From assembly GCA_964449775.1 (NCBI GenBank), contig CAYVBQ010000004.1, forward strand, positions 1 to 64,000: 64,000 nt of DNA, given 5' to 3'. The notes beneath the pieces were generated by a model. That model saw only the letters and a list, made by a program, of their open reading frames with translations. It ran no database searches and had not been told where the DNA came from. The DNA comes from Fen-1258 sp964449775. GTDB lineage: Bacteria > Bacteroidota > Ignavibacteria > Ignavibacteriales > Melioribacteraceae. Shown here one piece after another: positions 33,809 to 42,967 of the stretch. How positions within the stretch are numbered: position 1 is the stretch's first letter; the number at the start of each line of letters is the position of its first letter. A program made the position numbers and the translations under genes.

Positions 33809-34723
33809 ATGAAAGCGGTCGAACTCGAAAATATTATTAAAACTTATCCAACAAAGAAAACAAGCGTTACCGCTGTTGATGACGTTTCTTTTTCCGTAGA
33901 AGAAGGAGAACTGTTCGGATTAATTGGTCCCGACGGCGCAGGCAAGACATCAATCTTTAGAATTCTTACAACACTTTTACTCGCTGATAAAGGGAGTGCA
34001 AAGGTTCTTGGCTATGATGTTGTGAAAGATTATAAAGAGATTAGAGATGTAATTGGTTATATGCCGGGCAGATTTTCTCTTTATCAGGATCTAACCGTAG
34101 AAGAAAATCTTGATTTTTTCGCAACTATTTTTAACACAACCATTCAAGAAAATTATGATTTGGTAGCAGATATTTACAGACAGCTCGAACCATTCAAAAC
34201 TCGGAGAGCGGGAAAACTTAGCGGTGGAATGAAACAAAAACTTGCATTGAGCTGCGCGCTTATACACAAACCAAGAATTTTATTTTTGGATGAACCAACA
34301 ACCGGAGTTGATCCCGTTTCCAGAAAAGAATTTTGGGAAATGTTAATGCGGCTTAAAGTGCAAGGAATTACGATCCTTGTTTCAACTCCTTACATGGATG
34401 AAGCAAAGTTATGCGATAGAATTGCGCTGATGCAGAACGGAAAAATCATGACGATAGATACTCCGGATAATATTGTAAATCAGTTTGGTAGAAATCTTTA
34501 TGCCGTACATTCGGAAAATATGTTTAAGCTTTTGAATGATCTGCGTTCGTTCACAAAAACAGAAAGCTGTTTTGCCTTTGGCGAGAATCACCATTTAACA
34601 TTAACAGAGGAAAGCACAACTGATTTGGAAAAATATCTTTTGGCAAGCGGACACAAAAACGCAACAATAAATAAGATTGAGCCCGGAATTGAAGACTGCT
34701 TTATGCAGCTAATGAAAAAGTAA
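33809..34723 (+). CDS. ABC transporter ATPase, first half of a YbhF-like pair
   Basis: A 304-residue ATPase with Walker A G40-P-D-G-A-G-K-T-S, signature LSGGMKQ (137-143), Walker B ILFLDEPTTGVDP and VSTPYMDEA where most ABC proteins have a switch His (Pro194 here). In E. coli the two ATPase halves of YbhF are fused; here they are separate genes. Together with the next gene it forms one transporter pair with TolC and HlyD. Confidence 0.9.
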   Translation: MKAVELENIIKTYPTKKTSVTAVDDVSFSVEEGELFGLIGPDGAGKTSIFRILTTLLLADKGSAKVLGYDVVKDYKEIRDVIGYMPGRFSLYQDLTVEENLDFFATIFNTTIQENYDLVADIYRQLEPFKTRRAGKLSGGMKQKLALSCALIHKPRILFLDEPTTGVDPVSRKEFWEMLMRLKVQGITILVSTPYMDEAKLCDRIALMQNGKIMTIDTPDNIVNQFGRNLYAVHSENMFKLLNDLRSFTKTESCFAFGENHHLTLTEESTTDLEKYLLASGHKNATINKIEPGIEDCFMQLMKK

Positions 34724-34734
34724 TTATACATAGT

Positions 34735-34815
34735 CGTCATTGCGATCCCGCATATTTTGCGGGAGAAGCAATCTCAAAACCAGTACTGGGATCGCTTCAC
34801 TTCGTTCGCGATGAA
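34735..34815. repeat. Dispersed inverted repeat at the start of the second ATPase gene
   Basis: GTCATTGCGATCCCGCATATTTTGCGGGAGAAGCAATCTC is mirrored by GGGATCGCTTCACTTCGTTCGCGATGA. The embedded small hairpin is CCCGCA/TGCGGG. The repeat provides an ATG frame before the ATPase, but a better start follows it. Confidence 0.8.
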
Positions 34816-34828
34816 ATGGAAAGAAACG

Positions 34829-35608
34829 ATGCAACAGAGTAATCAGCTAGATGAAATTGATATGACAACAAAAGAAATAGTAATAAAGACAGATAAACTC
34901 ACAAAGAAGTTTGGCGATTTCATCGCGGCAAACGAAATTACTTTCGAAGTTTACAAGGGAGAGATTTTCGGATTTCTTGGTGCTAACGGTGCTGGTAAAA
35001 CAACAGCGATGAAAATGTTGATCGGTATTTCAAAACCAAGCTACGGTAATGCGCAAATTGCCGGGTTTGATGTTTACAAACAAACAGAGAAGATCAAAAA
35101 AAATATCGGCTACATGAGCCAAAAATTTTCTCTGTATGAAGACTTAACTATAAAAGAAAACATACAACTCTTCGGCGGCATTTACGGATTGAGCGATATA
35201 GAGATTGAATCAAAGAGCAGTGAACTAATCACTAAGCTGGGATTGCATCAGGAAGCCGATAAATTAGTTGCATCGCTTCCGCTTGGATGGAAACAAAAAC
35301 TTGCTTTCAGCATTGCCATTTTACACAATCCCAGAATAGTTTTTTTAGACGAACCGACCGGCGGCGTTGATCCGGTTACGCGCAGACAATTTTGGGATAT
35401 GATTTACGAAGCCGCCGATAGCGGAATAATAGTATTTGTAACAACGCACTATATGGACGAAGCCGAGTATTGTCACCGCGTTTCAATTATGGTAGATGGA
35501 GTAATCAAGGCGCTGGATTCTCCAAATAATTTAAAAGAGCAGTTTAATGCAGATTCAATGGACGAAGTTTTTTTAATGCTTGCTCGCGGAGCCAAACGCG
35601 GAGAATAA
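34829..35608 (+). CDS. ABC transporter ATPase, second half of a YbhF-like pair
   Basis: Start chosen at MQQSNQLDEIDMTTKEIV, because GGAAAGAAACG lies just upstream; an earlier in-frame ATG (34757) falls in a dispersed repeat. Walker A GANGAGKTT, Walker B IVFLDEPTGGVDP and switch His in VTTHYMDEA are intact, but the signature is SLPLGWKQ instead of LSGGMKQ, as in the E. coli YbhF second half. The ATP site made by Walker A of the first ATPase and this signature is therefore probably degenerate. It works with the two permeases encoded next. Confidence 0.9.
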   Translation: MQQSNQLDEIDMTTKEIVIKTDKLTKKFGDFIAANEITFEVYKGEIFGFLGANGAGKTTAMKMLIGISKPSYGNAQIAGFDVYKQTEKIKKNIGYMSQKFSLYEDLTIKENIQLFGGIYGLSDIEIESKSSELITKLGLHQEADKLVASLPLGWKQKLAFSIAILHNPRIVFLDEPTGGVDPVTRRQFWDMIYEAADSGIIVFVTTHYMDEAEYCHRVSIMVDGVIKALDSPNNLKEQFNADSMDEVFLMLARGAKRGE

Positions 35609-35618
35609 TTTTACGAAA

Positions 35619-35757
35619 TGTCTTTGCGAGGAGCGAAGCAACAACGCAACCTCAAAGCAATAATTTAGATTGCTTCTCCCGCAAAGAGCGCGGGCTCGCA
35701 ATGACAAAACACTAGTCTTTGCGAGGGAGGAACGACCGAAGCAAACTATCAATGACA
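35619..35757. repeat. Two dispersed repeats between the ATPase and permease genes
   Basis: One inverted repeat runs from TGTCTTTGCGAGGAGCGAAG (35619) to CTCGCAATGAC (35705) and includes a CCCGC/GCGGG hairpin. A shorter, decayed second copy follows (GTCTTTGCGAGGGAGG... CAATGAC, 35715-35755). They fill the gap before the first permease gene. Confidence 0.75.
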
Positions 35758-35773
35758 AAAAAAAAGAGAAACA

Positions 35774-37032
35774 ATGAAACAACTACTAACATTTATTAAA
35801 AAAGAATTTCATCACATATTACGCGATACGCGCTCGATGTTGGTGTTGATTGGTCTGCCCATTATTCAATTATTAATCTTTGGATTTGCAATAACNNNNN
35901 NNNNNNNNNNNNNNNNNNNNNNNNNNNNNNNNNNNNNNNNNNNNNNNNNNNNNNNNNNNNNNNNNNNNNNNNNNNNNNNNNNNNNNNNNNNNNNNTGGTG
36001 TTGATTGGTCTGCCCATTATTCAATTATTAATCTTTGGATTTGCAATAACAAATGAAGTCCGCAACACAAACATTGCAATCCTAGATAACGCTAAAGATG
36101 AAGCAACACAAAACATAATAACAAGAATTGAAAGCAGCCAATACTTTGATATTGACAGAACATTAAAAACAAATCAGCAGATTGAAAACGCTTTCAAGAC
36201 TGGTAAAATAAAAGTAGCAATTGTGTTTCAGCAAAATTTCCAAAATGAACTAGCGCATACAAATAAAGCACAGATACAAATTATTGCAGACGCAACCGAT
36301 CCCAACCAGGCAACAACGCTTATCAATTATGCAAGCTCCATTATTATTGATTATCAAAACGAATTGAATCAAACTAATAAAATTCCGTACACCATCAATA
36401 CCGAAACGAGAATGCTTTACAATCCGCAGTTAAAAGGCGCTTACACCTCTGTGCCCGGGGTGATGGGAATGATTTTGCTTCTTATCTCGGCGATGATGAC
36501 TTCAATTGCGATAGTAAAAGAAAAAGAATTGGGAACGATGGAGGTGCTTCTTGTTTCTCCAATGAAACCGTGGTTTGTAATTATAAGCAAAGTAATTCCT
36601 TACTTTGTTATTTCGCTTATAAATGTTGCTACAATTTTGATTTTAAGTGTGTTTGTGCTCGGACTTCCAATTCAAGGAAGTCTTTTGCTGCTAATATTTT
36701 CTACAGTTATTTATCTCTTTTGCGCACTCTCGCTTGGCTTGCTCATTTCTACAGTTACCGATACACAGCAAGCGGCTATGTTAATTTCACTGCTTGGTTT
36801 AATGCTTCCGGTTGTTATGCTAAGTGGTTATGCTTTTCCAATAGCAAACATGCCGTTTATTCTGCAAGTTATTTCAAACGCTGTCCCGGCAAAATGGTAT
36901 ATCATTATTGTTAAAGGAGTGATGATAAAAGGGATTGATATAACACAAATCTGGAAAGAACTGCTAATACTTGTAGCTATGACTGCTATATTTTTAATAA
37001 TAAGCGTAAAACGATTTAAGATTAGGTTGTGA
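35774..37032 (+). CDS. ABC-2 type permease (YbhS-like), interrupted by an artificial gap
   Basis: The first 41 codons lie before a run of 100 N. After the gap the protein continues in the same frame: MLVLIGLPIIQLLIFGFAI is present on both sides because 55 bases are duplicated exactly. Merging the overlap removes 155 bases and gives a continuous 367-residue protein. It has an N-terminal helix, a large periplasmic domain (about 40-170), then about five membrane helices with KEKELGTMEVLLVSP. This is the ABC2 permease that pairs with the next gene. Confidence 0.88.
35841..36050. other. Assembly gap with exact 55-base overlap on both sides
   Basis: The 55 bases before the 100-N gap (35841-35895) are identical to the 55 bases after it (35996-36050). 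The two contigs therefore overlap and were scaffolded without merging. There is no missing sequence in the permease gene. Confidence 0.95.
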
Positions 37033-38150
37033 TGAGAACACTAATATTTTTACTCAGAAAAGAATTTTTACAAATTATCCGCAACAGACTCATTTTGGGA
37101 ATGATCTTTGCACTGCCCTTAATCCAACTTATTCTTCTTCCGAATGCCGCAACTTATGAAATGAAAAATATTACTCTCAGCGTGGTTGATCACGATCGTT
37201 CGGAGTATTCAAGAAAGTTAATAAATAAATTTACCGCTTCAGGATATTTCCAACTGACAGATTATTCCGAAACATACAATCAAGCGCTTGATCAAGTTGA
37301 AAAAGATGTTGCTGATTTGATCGTAGAAATTCCGAAAGGATTCGAGCGTGATTTAATCAGAGAGAGTGAAACAAAAATTATGATTGCCGCTAATGCAATA
37401 AGCGGACAAACTGCGGGTCTTGCTGTTGCCTATTCCAATTCCATTGTAAGAGATTTTAATAATGATGTCCGCATCGAATTGATTCCGCAATCACGCTTAA
37501 ATACAATTCCAGTTATTGAAATTACGAGCTCGAACTGGTTTAATCCCTCAATGAATTATAAAGATTTTATAGTGCCCGGAGTGTTGGCGCTGCTTGTTAC
37601 TTTGGTTGGTTATCTCATGTCATCCTTAAATATTGTTAAGGAAAAAGAAGTTGGTACCATAGAGCAGCTTAATGTATCGCCAATAAAAAAATATCAATTC
37701 ATATTAGGCAAGCTAATTCCATTTTGGTTTATTGGTTTAATTGTAATGTCTGTTGGCTTTGTAATTAGTTTTATTGTTTATGGAATCTATCCGGAAGGAA
37801 GTTTTTGGGTAGGATATCTTTTTGCCGGAGTTTATTTGATTGCGCTGCTTGGATTTGGACTATTAACCTCAACATTTGCCGATACACAACAACAGGCAAT
37901 GTTTATTGCTTACTTTTTTATGCTGGTCTTTATTTTGCTCGGCGGGTTATTTTCGCCAACAGAAAACATGCCCGATTGGGCACGTTACTTAACATATATA
38001 AATCCTGTCAGTTATTTAATCGAAGTAATGCGTATGCTTGTTCTAAAAGGAAGCAGTTTTTGGGACTTACGTTATCACTTTCTTATTGTGACGGGTTTTG
38101 CAATTGTGTTTAACGGATTGGCAATTTGGAATTACAAAAAGACAGTATAA
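37029..38150 (+). CDS. ABC-2 type permease (YbhR-like)
   Basis: A 373-residue partner permease. N-terminal helix MRTLIFLLRKEFLQIIRN, periplasmic domain, then KEKEVGTIEQLNVSPIKK and five membrane helices, ending in LKGSSFWDLRYHF. The start overlaps the previous stop by four bases (ATGA). It completes the efflux operon. Confidence 0.9.
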   Translation: MMRTLIFLLRKEFLQIIRNRLILGMIFALPLIQLILLPNAATYEMKNITLSVVDHDRSEYSRKLINKFTASGYFQLTDYSETYNQALDQVEKDVADLIVEIPKGFERDLIRESETKIMIAANAISGQTAGLAVAYSNSIVRDFNNDVRIELIPQSRLNTIPVIEITSSNWFNPSMNYKDFIVPGVLALLVTLVGYLMSSLNIVKEKEVGTIEQLNVSPIKKYQFILGKLIPFWFIGLIVMSVGFVISFIVYGIYPEGSFWVGYLFAGVYLIALLGFGLLTSTFADTQQQAMFIAYFFMLVFILLGGLFSPTENMPDWARYLTYINPVSYLIEVMRMLVLKGSSFWDLRYHFLIVTGFAIVFNGLAIWNYKKTV

Positions 38151-38189
38151 CAACACAAATGTTTTTTAGATTGTACAGCGAATGGAGCA

Positions 38190-39611
38190 ATGGAACACAA
38201 TAAAAATCAATGGTTGATATTTTATATACTCGTTATTTTTGTTGTTACCCTAAACCAGCAAATGCATTCGCAAATAAACTTTTCAAAAGAACTACCTTCC
38301 GGCTTATCGAAGTTCTCTATCACAAACAATATTGACACAGTTGCCGAAAAGAAGAATGTTGATAAAAGTTATTTGCTGCCTGCAGTGGAAGTTGTTGGAT
38401 TAAATTTTGCAGTTTGGGGTTATCATAGATATTTGAGCGGAGAGGGCTGGTCTAACATAAGCTGGGAGTCGATCAAAAAAAATTTCAAAAACGGATTTGA
38501 ATGGGACGTAGACGGATATCTCATGAATCAGTTCTGGCATCCATATCATGGCTCTAACTATTATAATCTTGCTCGGTCCAATGGTCTAGGATTTTGGGAA
38601 TCGGCACCATACGCATTCGGTGGAAGTCTGATGTGGGAATATTTTATGGAAAATGAACCCCCTTCTTATAATGATATTGTAAACACACCTGTTACAGGAA
38701 TTATTTTAGGCGAAATATCTTTCCGCGTATCAAACCTTATTATTGATGAAAGCACAACAGGATTAGAGAGGTTCATCCGCGAATTTTCTTCGACGCTTAT
38801 TGATCCGATGCAAGGACTGAATAGAATGATTAGAGGTGATATGTGGAAAGCCGGTGCGCCAAATAAACGGCCTGATTTTAACTTAGTTGTGTCATCGGGA
38901 GTTCATAACGTTTTTTTCAGCCGTAAGTTAAATAATAGTAAATCTTATGTTACACTAAGAGCGGATTTGAATTATGGGAATCAATTTGCCGTTGCGGATC
39001 ATAAAAAACCATTCGATTATTTTACTCTGCACACTGAAGTTAATGTTGCGCAAGGCGATAACATAGTTGGAATTTTTGCAAGCGGAGTTATTTGGGATGG
39101 CAGATTAAAACTGTTCGAAAAATCAAAAAATATTATTGGAATTTATAAAGAAGTTGATATTCATATTAATACGATTTATAAACTTTCCGCAACAAGTGTA
39201 ACCGGACAGATCATCAATACAATCCCTTTTTCATTCTCAACCTCAATGATAAATTATTTTGGATTGTCGGCAATTTTAATGGGCGGCACCAACTCACATT
39301 ATGCTAGCGAGGCAGGAAAAGATTATAATATTGGTCCTGGCGCAAGTGCAAAATTGGGTGTTAAAATAAGTTTTGAAAATTTCGGCGAGATTTATTCTAA
39401 CTACAAAAGATACTGGATTCATACATTGAGCGGTGCAGAGAGCGAAGAATTTGTCGGGCTGCTGAATGTGGGAATTAATTATCAATTGTTTAAAAATAAT
39501 TTCCTGGGTTTAGATTTCTTGTTATACGAGCGTTATGGCGATTATAAATATTTTTCGAATTATACCGATTCAAATGTTGCACTGAGGATTTATATCAAAC
39601 AGAAAATTTAA
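38190..39611 (+). CDS. DUF3943-domain protein
   Basis: A 473-residue protein with a signal-like N-terminal helix. Middle section WNQFWHPYHGSNYYNLARS-type (here YLMNQFWHPYHGSNYYN) and the GRIIREFSSTLIDPMQGLNR-like segment (RFIREFSSTLIDPMQG) define DUF3943. The second half is rich in beta strands and may form an outer-membrane barrel. Function unknown. It starts 40 bases after the permease gene with an ATG preceded by GGAG. Confidence 0.75.
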   Translation: MEHNKNQWLIFYILVIFVVTLNQQMHSQINFSKELPSGLSKFSITNNIDTVAEKKNVDKSYLLPAVEVVGLNFAVWGYHRYLSGEGWSNISWESIKKNFKNGFEWDVDGYLMNQFWHPYHGSNYYNLARSNGLGFWESAPYAFGGSLMWEYFMENEPPSYNDIVNTPVTGIILGEISFRVSNLIIDESTTGLERFIREFSSTLIDPMQGLNRMIRGDMWKAGAPNKRPDFNLVVSSGVHNVFFSRKLNNSKSYVTLRADLNYGNQFAVADHKKPFDYFTLHTEVNVAQGDNIVGIFASGVIWDGRLKLFEKSKNIIGIYKEVDIHINTIYKLSATSVTGQIINTIPFSFSTSMINYFGLSAILMGGTNSHYASEAGKDYNIGPGASAKLGVKISFENFGEIYSNYKRYWIHTLSGAESEEFVGLLNVGINYQLFKNNFLGLDFLLYERYGDYKYFSNYTDSNVALRIYIKQKI

Positions 39612-39669
39612 TTCAAGTATTCAAAAAACTTCTTAGAGAATTACATTAACATACATGAAGGGTATTACA

Positions 39670-40062
39670 ATGAATAAGACAATCTATAAGAAAATAGCAG
39701 CAAGTGTTGCTGTTGTGTTTAGCATTCTTTCAATCATTGAAGGAGCTCAAGTGCTTTGGGGAATGACTCAGACGGAGTATATCATGCTGACTCCCCTACT
39801 CCTCTATAATGTTGCTATGGGTGTTGTTGGAGTTTTTGTTGGTATAGCCCTTTGGTTGAATCACCGATGGGCACTATTGCTTACAACAATCGTAGCAGCT
39901 GCGCACCTTACTGTATTACTTGTTGTAGGAGTGCTCTACTTTTCTGGCGGTGCTGTTGCAATGCATAGTGTACAAGCAATGAGTATTCGGTCTGTAGTTT
40001 GGTTAGCAATTGCTTGGGTTGCATGGAAAACCAGCAAATCTATTGCGCCTAGTTCAGAATAA
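39670..40062 (+). CDS. Small membrane protein, unknown
   Basis: A protein of 130 residues from MNKTIYKKIAASVAVV (an upstream in-frame ATG is possible). It has about four membrane helices and few charges between. I do not recognise the family. It lies between the DUF3943 gene and a small secreted protein on the same strand. Confidence 0.55.
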   Translation: MNKTIYKKIAASVAVVFSILSIIEGAQVLWGMTQTEYIMLTPLLLYNVAMGVVGVFVGIALWLNHRWALLLTTIVAAAHLTVLLVVGVLYFSGGAVAMHSVQAMSIRSVVWLAIAWVAWKTSKSIAPSSE

Positions 40063-40091
40063 ATGTAAGCTAATAAATTCAAGGTTAGTCA

Positions 40092-40493
40092 ATGAAAATA
40101 AAAATTTTCGTCATCATACTTGGTTTAATTGCTGCAAGAACATTAACCGCACAGAACCAAGTATCGCTTTTAGAAATTGATAAAGTAAAAGAATATTTAA
40201 CGCTCAACGAGGAACAATATAAAACTATCAATACGATGGTTGGACAAATAAAAGGAATTCTTGAAGAAGACAAAAAAATCATATCCAAATTAAGGGAACG
40301 GTTTAAGAGCGGGGATGAACCCGGATTCTTTGAAAAAATTAAAGTCAAGCTAGCAAGAGATAGCAGAGTTGACAAAATTGACGACTTACTTGATGATATT
40401 GAAAATCAATTAAATGACGAACAGAAAAACAAATATAAAAACATTGAGAAGCCGGCGTTGAAATCTCTAAGTAAAAAAGAACTAACGGAATAA
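40092..40493 (+). CDS. Small secreted Spy/CpxP-like helical protein
   Basis: A 133-residue protein with a signal peptide (about residues 1-20). It contains two segments like the LTxxQ motif: YLTLNEEQYKTINTMV and LNDEQKNKYKNIEK, with a basic helix between them. Such periplasmic proteins bind unfolded proteins or metals. Assignment is tentative. Confidence 0.5.
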   Translation: MKIKIFVIILGLIAARTLTAQNQVSLLEIDKVKEYLTLNEEQYKTINTMVGQIKGILEEDKKIISKLRERFKSGDEPGFFEKIKVKLARDSRVDKIDDLLDDIENQLNDEQKNKYKNIEKPALKSLSKKELTE

Positions 40494-40564
40494 ATGAAAT
40501 TATTAAGTGTATTGACTATGCTTTTAAGTGTTTTTATTAGACACATATTTACAAAGAGTTATAT

Positions 40565-42781
40565 ATGGAAGAAATAGGAATAAGAATTAAGGCGTTCAAG
40601 CGTTCCCTCCTAATTTTATTGATATCACTAGTCTCTATTCTGCATGGTCAGGAGCTCAACAACAGTAAAGGGGAAACAACAAATTTAAGCTCAGGTAAAG
40701 ATCCAAAAATAGGATTAGCGCTTAGTGGTGGAGGCGCAAGAGGGATTGCACACATTGGTGTGATTATAGCCCTTGAAGAAGAGGGAATTCCCATCGATTT
40801 TATTGCCGGAACAAGCATGGGCAGTATTGTGGGTGGTCTCTATGCTTCCGGTTACAGCGGCGAGGATCAAAAAAATATTGTTTATCAGATTGATTGGGAG
40901 GGTATCTTCAATGAAAATCCTGAGCCAGGTTCTGAGTTAATAAGTAAAAGATATGGTATGATGGAATCTATTGTCGTTCTGCGGTTCAAGTTTTGGGACG
41001 TATATATTCCTTTTGGTTTGATGAACGGCCAAAGAATAAATGACGAGTTATTTAAATTAACCGCTCAAGCTAATTATGCGGCAAAATCTAATTTTGACAG
41101 TCTTTCTATTCCATTCAAACCGGTTGTTGTTGATATATCTACAGGCGAAGTGGTTGCAATTGATAAAGGGGACCTTGCACAGGCTATACGCGGAAGCATG
41201 GCAATTCCTTTTCTTTTTTATCCGGCAAAAATTAATGGCAGATATATGGTTGATGGTGGAGTACTCAATGTGATTCCAACCGATGTAGTAAAAGATATGG
41301 GTGCCGATATAATAATTGGTGTTGATCTGGAAGGGCTTTTCCCTTTGGGTAAGGAACCAACAAATTTAATGGAAATTGCAGATCATACAATTGATATTAT
41401 GATTCGTGAATTAAAACAGAAAAAGATTGCTCTTGCCGATGTATTGATCGAACCTCAATTGGGCCAACATTCCTCAACTGATTACAGTGGGCTTGATTCG
41501 CTAATTAAAAAAGGATATCGTGCTGCGAAAGACAAGATGGATGAGATCAAAAGAATCATCCCACAGGAAATTTTAGCGAAGAAAAGAACTAAACGCCAAC
41601 TTGATTTTACGTTGTTAGAAAAATCAATAATTGGAGAAATAAATGTTATTGGTAATGAATATCTTTTTTCTGAAGCTATCCTGGATGATTTTTCCCTTTC
41701 AGTTGGAGATAAATTTAATTTAGATATAGCAACTCAAAGCACAAAAAATATTTACGCATCTAATCTCTTTAATAATGTTTGGCTGGAACTTGACACATTG
41801 GCAAATAAAAAATTAAAGGTGAGTATTAACGTTGTAGAAAAATATCCAAGAACGATTGGGTTTGGTGTTAATTACAAAGAAGATGAAGGGGTGAGCGGTT
41901 TTGTTCAGATAATTCACTTCAATTTGTTTGGATGGGGCGAAAGATTGATGCCATTATTCCGTTTTGGAAAGTTGCGAACAAAAGTCGGCTTTGAAATGGC
42001 GAATGATCGGTTTTTTGGTACTCCACTGACTTTTCATAACGGTCTCTACTATGAAAGCAAATATCCCTATTTATATAATTCTGCGGGTGATCAATATGAT
42101 CAGATGGATTTCAAACGCCTTGTAGGTTTATTTTCTACAGGGGTTCAACAATTCAGGAAGATTCTTGTTTCAGGCGGATTGAGGTGGGAAAGAATATGGT
42201 ACAAGAATAGTCGAAACAACGACACCGGTTACAAAGATAAGGACAACTTATTTATCTTCGGTAAAATGAATATAGATAACACCGACAATCGTTATCTACC
42301 CACTAAGGGCATTAGATTTGTGATGGAAGGTGAAACAATATTAAACTATGAAAAAAACACTCAACCATTTTCAAAATTGAGTGCTGAATTGAGCGGGGTT
42401 TTTTCTCTGCCTTTCAAGCAAAGAATAAATCCATTTGTTAAAATTGGTTCTTCAAATGAAAAATTACCTGTCTATGAAAAATTCAGAATTGGCGGACCAT
42501 TGCTTATGCCCGGTTATAGTAGAGATGAATTATGGGGAAATCACTTTGCAATTTTTGGGTGTTCATATCTTATTGAAACTCTTAAAAAAATAAATTTCCA
42601 GTTTAATTTTACTTATGGAAATATTTTTGAAAAGTATGGCGACTTCAGATGGGATAATCTAATAGGCGGGATATCCGCAGGCATTGCAACCATCTCTCCA
42701 ATTGGACCGATTGCATTATTGTTTGGACGGAATGAACTCGGGAGAGATCAAGTTTATTTATCTGTTGGATATGAATTCTAA
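40565..42781 (+). CDS. Patatin-like phospholipase fused to a POTRA/BamA-type barrel
   Basis: A 738-residue protein. Signal-like helix, then the patatin domain: oxyanion GGGARG (55-60), nucleophile G82-T-S84-M-G86 and the dyad aspartate in VDGGVLN (about 231). Next is a POTRA-like repeat (LLEKSIIGEINVIGNEYLFSE) and a C-terminal 16-strand-like barrel ending in SVGYEF. This is the layout of PlpD-type type Vd autotransporters, in which the lipase is carried through the outer membrane. The C-terminal aromatic residue fits BamA recognition. Confidence 0.88.
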   Translation: MEEIGIRIKAFKRSLLILLISLVSILHGQELNNSKGETTNLSSGKDPKIGLALSGGGARGIAHIGVIIALEEEGIPIDFIAGTSMGSIVGGLYASGYSGEDQKNIVYQIDWEGIFNENPEPGSELISKRYGMMESIVVLRFKFWDVYIPFGLMNGQRINDELFKLTAQANYAAKSNFDSLSIPFKPVVVDISTGEVVAIDKGDLAQAIRGSMAIPFLFYPAKINGRYMVDGGVLNVIPTDVVKDMGADIIIGVDLEGLFPLGKEPTNLMEIADHTIDIMIRELKQKKIALADVLIEPQLGQHSSTDYSGLDSLIKKGYRAAKDKMDEIKRIIPQEILAKKRTKRQLDFTLLEKSIIGEINVIGNEYLFSEAILDDFSLSVGDKFNLDIATQSTKNIYASNLFNNVWLELDTLANKKLKVSINVVEKYPRTIGFGVNYKEDEGVSGFVQIIHFNLFGWGERLMPLFRFGKLRTKVGFEMANDRFFGTPLTFHNGLYYESKYPYLYNSAGDQYDQMDFKRLVGLFSTGVQQFRKILVSGGLRWERIWYKNSRNNDTGYKDKDNLFIFGKMNIDNTDNRYLPTKGIRFVMEGETILNYEKNTQPFSKLSAELSGVFSLPFKQRINPFVKIGSSNEKLPVYEKFRIGGPLLMPGYSRDELWGNHFAIFGCSYLIETLKKINFQFNFTYGNIFEKYGDFRWDNLIGGISAGIATISPIGPIALLFGRNELGRDQVYLSVGYEF

Positions 42782-42967
42782 TTTTTAAAAACTTATTTGT
42801 TCAATCGAATTGATAAATTAAACAGTATGGGAAACTAATTATTCTTGGTCGCAATTTTGCCACAATAATTTCTCTCACCTTGAGTTCATCCGATTAAACT
42901 TTGTTATGCGCAAGTTCTTTGCGACTTATGTGTCTAATGTTTTACTAATCAAAAAAAGGAAATTATA

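Noticed and set aside
36570..36914. Plus-strand frame in another phase of the permease
   Set aside because: The permease frame is conserved across its length; this one has no family features.
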